Positions 63,017-64,000 of a stretch of 64,000 bases of DNA are shown here, piece after piece. The notes under the pieces are model-generated. The model was not told the DNA's origin, did not search any database, and worked only from the letters and a program-made list of their open reading frames with translations. The DNA is taken from positions 1,807,001 to 1,871,000 of the forward strand of contig WAEK01000005.1 in NCBI GenBank assembly GCA_011634665.1. The letters are read 5' to 3'. Source of the stretch: Mortierella sp. BCC40632. Taxonomy: Eukaryota > Mortierellomycota > Mortierellomycetes > Mortierellales > Mortierellaceae. The first letter of the stretch is position 1. Each line of letters starts with the position of its first letter. The position numbers and the translations under genes are program-made.

Positions 63017-64000
63017 ATGGAGGCCCAGGAATCAGGTCTCGTCACGCCGCCCATCGTTTCTCCGCGCCCTATTCAGACTCCAAAGTCGCCTGTTGGCGCC
63101 ACTTCTGCCTTGCCCTCGGCTGCGAGCACCACCACTCCTACAGCTGTCACCACCGCGGTTGCGCCTACCTCGGCCACCTCCGCGACCTCACCCTCGGCAG
63201 AAGACAGTAGCTGGAAGGTCGTCGGCAGCCCCCCCAGGAGGCCGTTGCTCTCTCCTCCCGACGAAAAGGAGAAGGACAAGGCCAAAGGGCCGCTCGTCGA
63301 CGTTCTTGTCAAGAACCCAGTTGCTACAGGCGCATATACCAGGACCATGAGTACCGACGGCATCCCCAATAGCAACAGCAACCGTGGCAACAACCCCATC
63401 AACCGATACACCACGACCACTTCCACCTCCACCGCTGCTTCCACCACCACTACTTCTGCCATGGTCGCTTCTTTTCACAACAATAACAATAGCAACAGCA
63501 ACAATAGCAACATTGGCTTCACTGCAGTCTCAAACAGTATCTCGAGCACAACCACCTCAGTTCCAACAGGCGCCTCGACTATCTCTTCCACCGCGCCGCC
63601 GTCTTCTATCGCAGACTCGTTCCAGAGTAGACAGAGAGCCTCGTTCTCGACCATGTCATCAGTGGCACTCGACTCCTCCGCGCCCGGCGCCCACTTTTTC
63701 CATTCGTCCGCCAGCTCGGCGTCAAGAGAGTTGCCGTTAGACCTGAGTCAGCGGTCAGTGCATTCTGCCTCGACAGCCAATCTTTCCTCTGCTTCTCAAG
63801 CCTTGGACTTTGCCTCGCCATCGTCGTCGCGTCTCAACAGTTTCTTGCAAGATAATTCCACAGCCGTCTTTCCACCCTTTCGCGCGCCTGGTCAGAGCCT
63901 GGGGTACGGTCCTCTGGACTCGGGCTCCAACGCTCCTATCGCAGCTTCCGACTATGTAAAGACGGTCGCCACCCCACCTGGCCTCACTCACCCTGGTCTC
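63017..64000 (+). CDS. N-terminal part of a Ser/Thr/Asn-rich protein, runs off the window
   Basis: From ATG 63017 the frame stays open for 328 codons to the edge with no stop. It starts MEAQESGLVTPPIVSPRPIQ and is rich in Ser, Thr, Ala, Pro and Asn, with SP/TP motifs, poly-Thr, and an Asn/Ser block at about residues 155-170. A mixed segment (EDSSWKVVGSPPRRPLLSPP) and a charged patch (DEKEKDKAKGP) stand out. No domain is present in the visible part, which looks disordered. Codon use is GC-rich and coding-like, and a pyrimidine-rich leader precedes the ATG as for other genes here. It may be the N-terminus of a regulatory or signalling protein; no family can be assigned. Confidence 0.7.
   Translation, partial: MEAQESGLVTPPIVSPRPIQTPKSPVGATSALPSAASTTTPTAVTTAVAPTSATSATSPSAEDSSWKVVGSPPRRPLLSPPDEKEKDKAKGPLVDVLVKNPVATGAYTRTMSTDGIPNSNSNRGNNPINRYTTTTSTSTAASTTTTSAMVASFHNNNNSNSNNSNIGFTAVSNSISSTTTSVPTGASTISSTAPPSSIADSFQSRQRASFSTMSSVALDSSAPGAHFFHSSASSASRELPLDLSQRSVHSASTANLSSASQALDFASPSSSRLNSFLQDNSTAVFPPFRAPGQSLGYGPLDSGSNAPIAASDYVKTVATPPGLTHPGL

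Overview
This is eukaryotic, almost certainly fungal, nuclear DNA. Genes are split by mostly short GT-AG introns. The protein set includes an ADA1/HFI1 SAGA subunit, an SPT23/MGA2-type factor, a LYC1-like acetyltransferase, a Ybp/glomulin-type protein and an F-box/LRR protein. Intergenic DNA is loaded with (CT/GA)n, (GAAA)n, (CA)n and A/T homopolymers. The style and gene families best fit an early-diverging fungus of the Mortierella type; that placement is inference from protein character, not a phylogeny. No transposase, reverse transcriptase, virus, CRISPR array or rRNA was recognised, and no convincing tRNA.

Layout. 1-4.96 kb: gene-free, repeat-rich. 4.96-9.97 kb (+): five-exon SPT23/MGA2-like regulator (polyQ, DNA-binding region, IPT/TIG, ankyrin). 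10.6-12.9 kb (-): F-box/LRR protein, convergent with it. 12.9-16.9 kb: repeats plus coding-like remnants. 17.06-19.2 kb (+): dynamin-family GTPase. 20.6-30.9 kb is a compact cluster: LYC1-like acetyltransferase (+), alpha-methylacyl-CoA racemase (-), six-exon Ybp/glomulin-like protein (-), HFI1/ADA1 (+) and a seven-exon CENP-S/MHF1 (+). 30.9-34.9 kb: sparse. 34.87-39.7 kb (+): xanthine dehydrogenase. 40.3-40.65 kb (-): dithiol glutaredoxin. 40.65-47.5 kb: gene-poor, with the longest (CT)n tract. 47.5-51.3 kb (+): SAM methyltransferase whose first intron is about 2.5 kb. 53.7-54.0 kb (+): mitochondrial bL36. 56.1-59.56 kb (+): M1 aminopeptidase. 63.0 kb to the edge (+): N-terminal part of a Ser/Thr/Asn-rich protein.

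The genes are mainly housekeeping and regulatory: purine and amino-acid catabolism, branched acyl-CoA metabolism, redox, peptide turnover, mitochondrial translation, SAGA transcription, kinetochore/Fanconi DNA repair and ubiquitin-ligase substrate choice. They do not form one pathway or a classical biosynthetic or defence cluster. Features that stand out are: a histone-fold gene cut into seven very small exons; a 2.5 kb intron in a methyltransferase with a candidate N-myristoylation start; an SPT23/MGA2-like protein with no visible C-terminal membrane anchor; an inferred GC-AG intron; and pyrimidine-rich coding-strand tracts in front of many start codons. Exon boundaries were set by hand from splice signals, phase and protein continuity.
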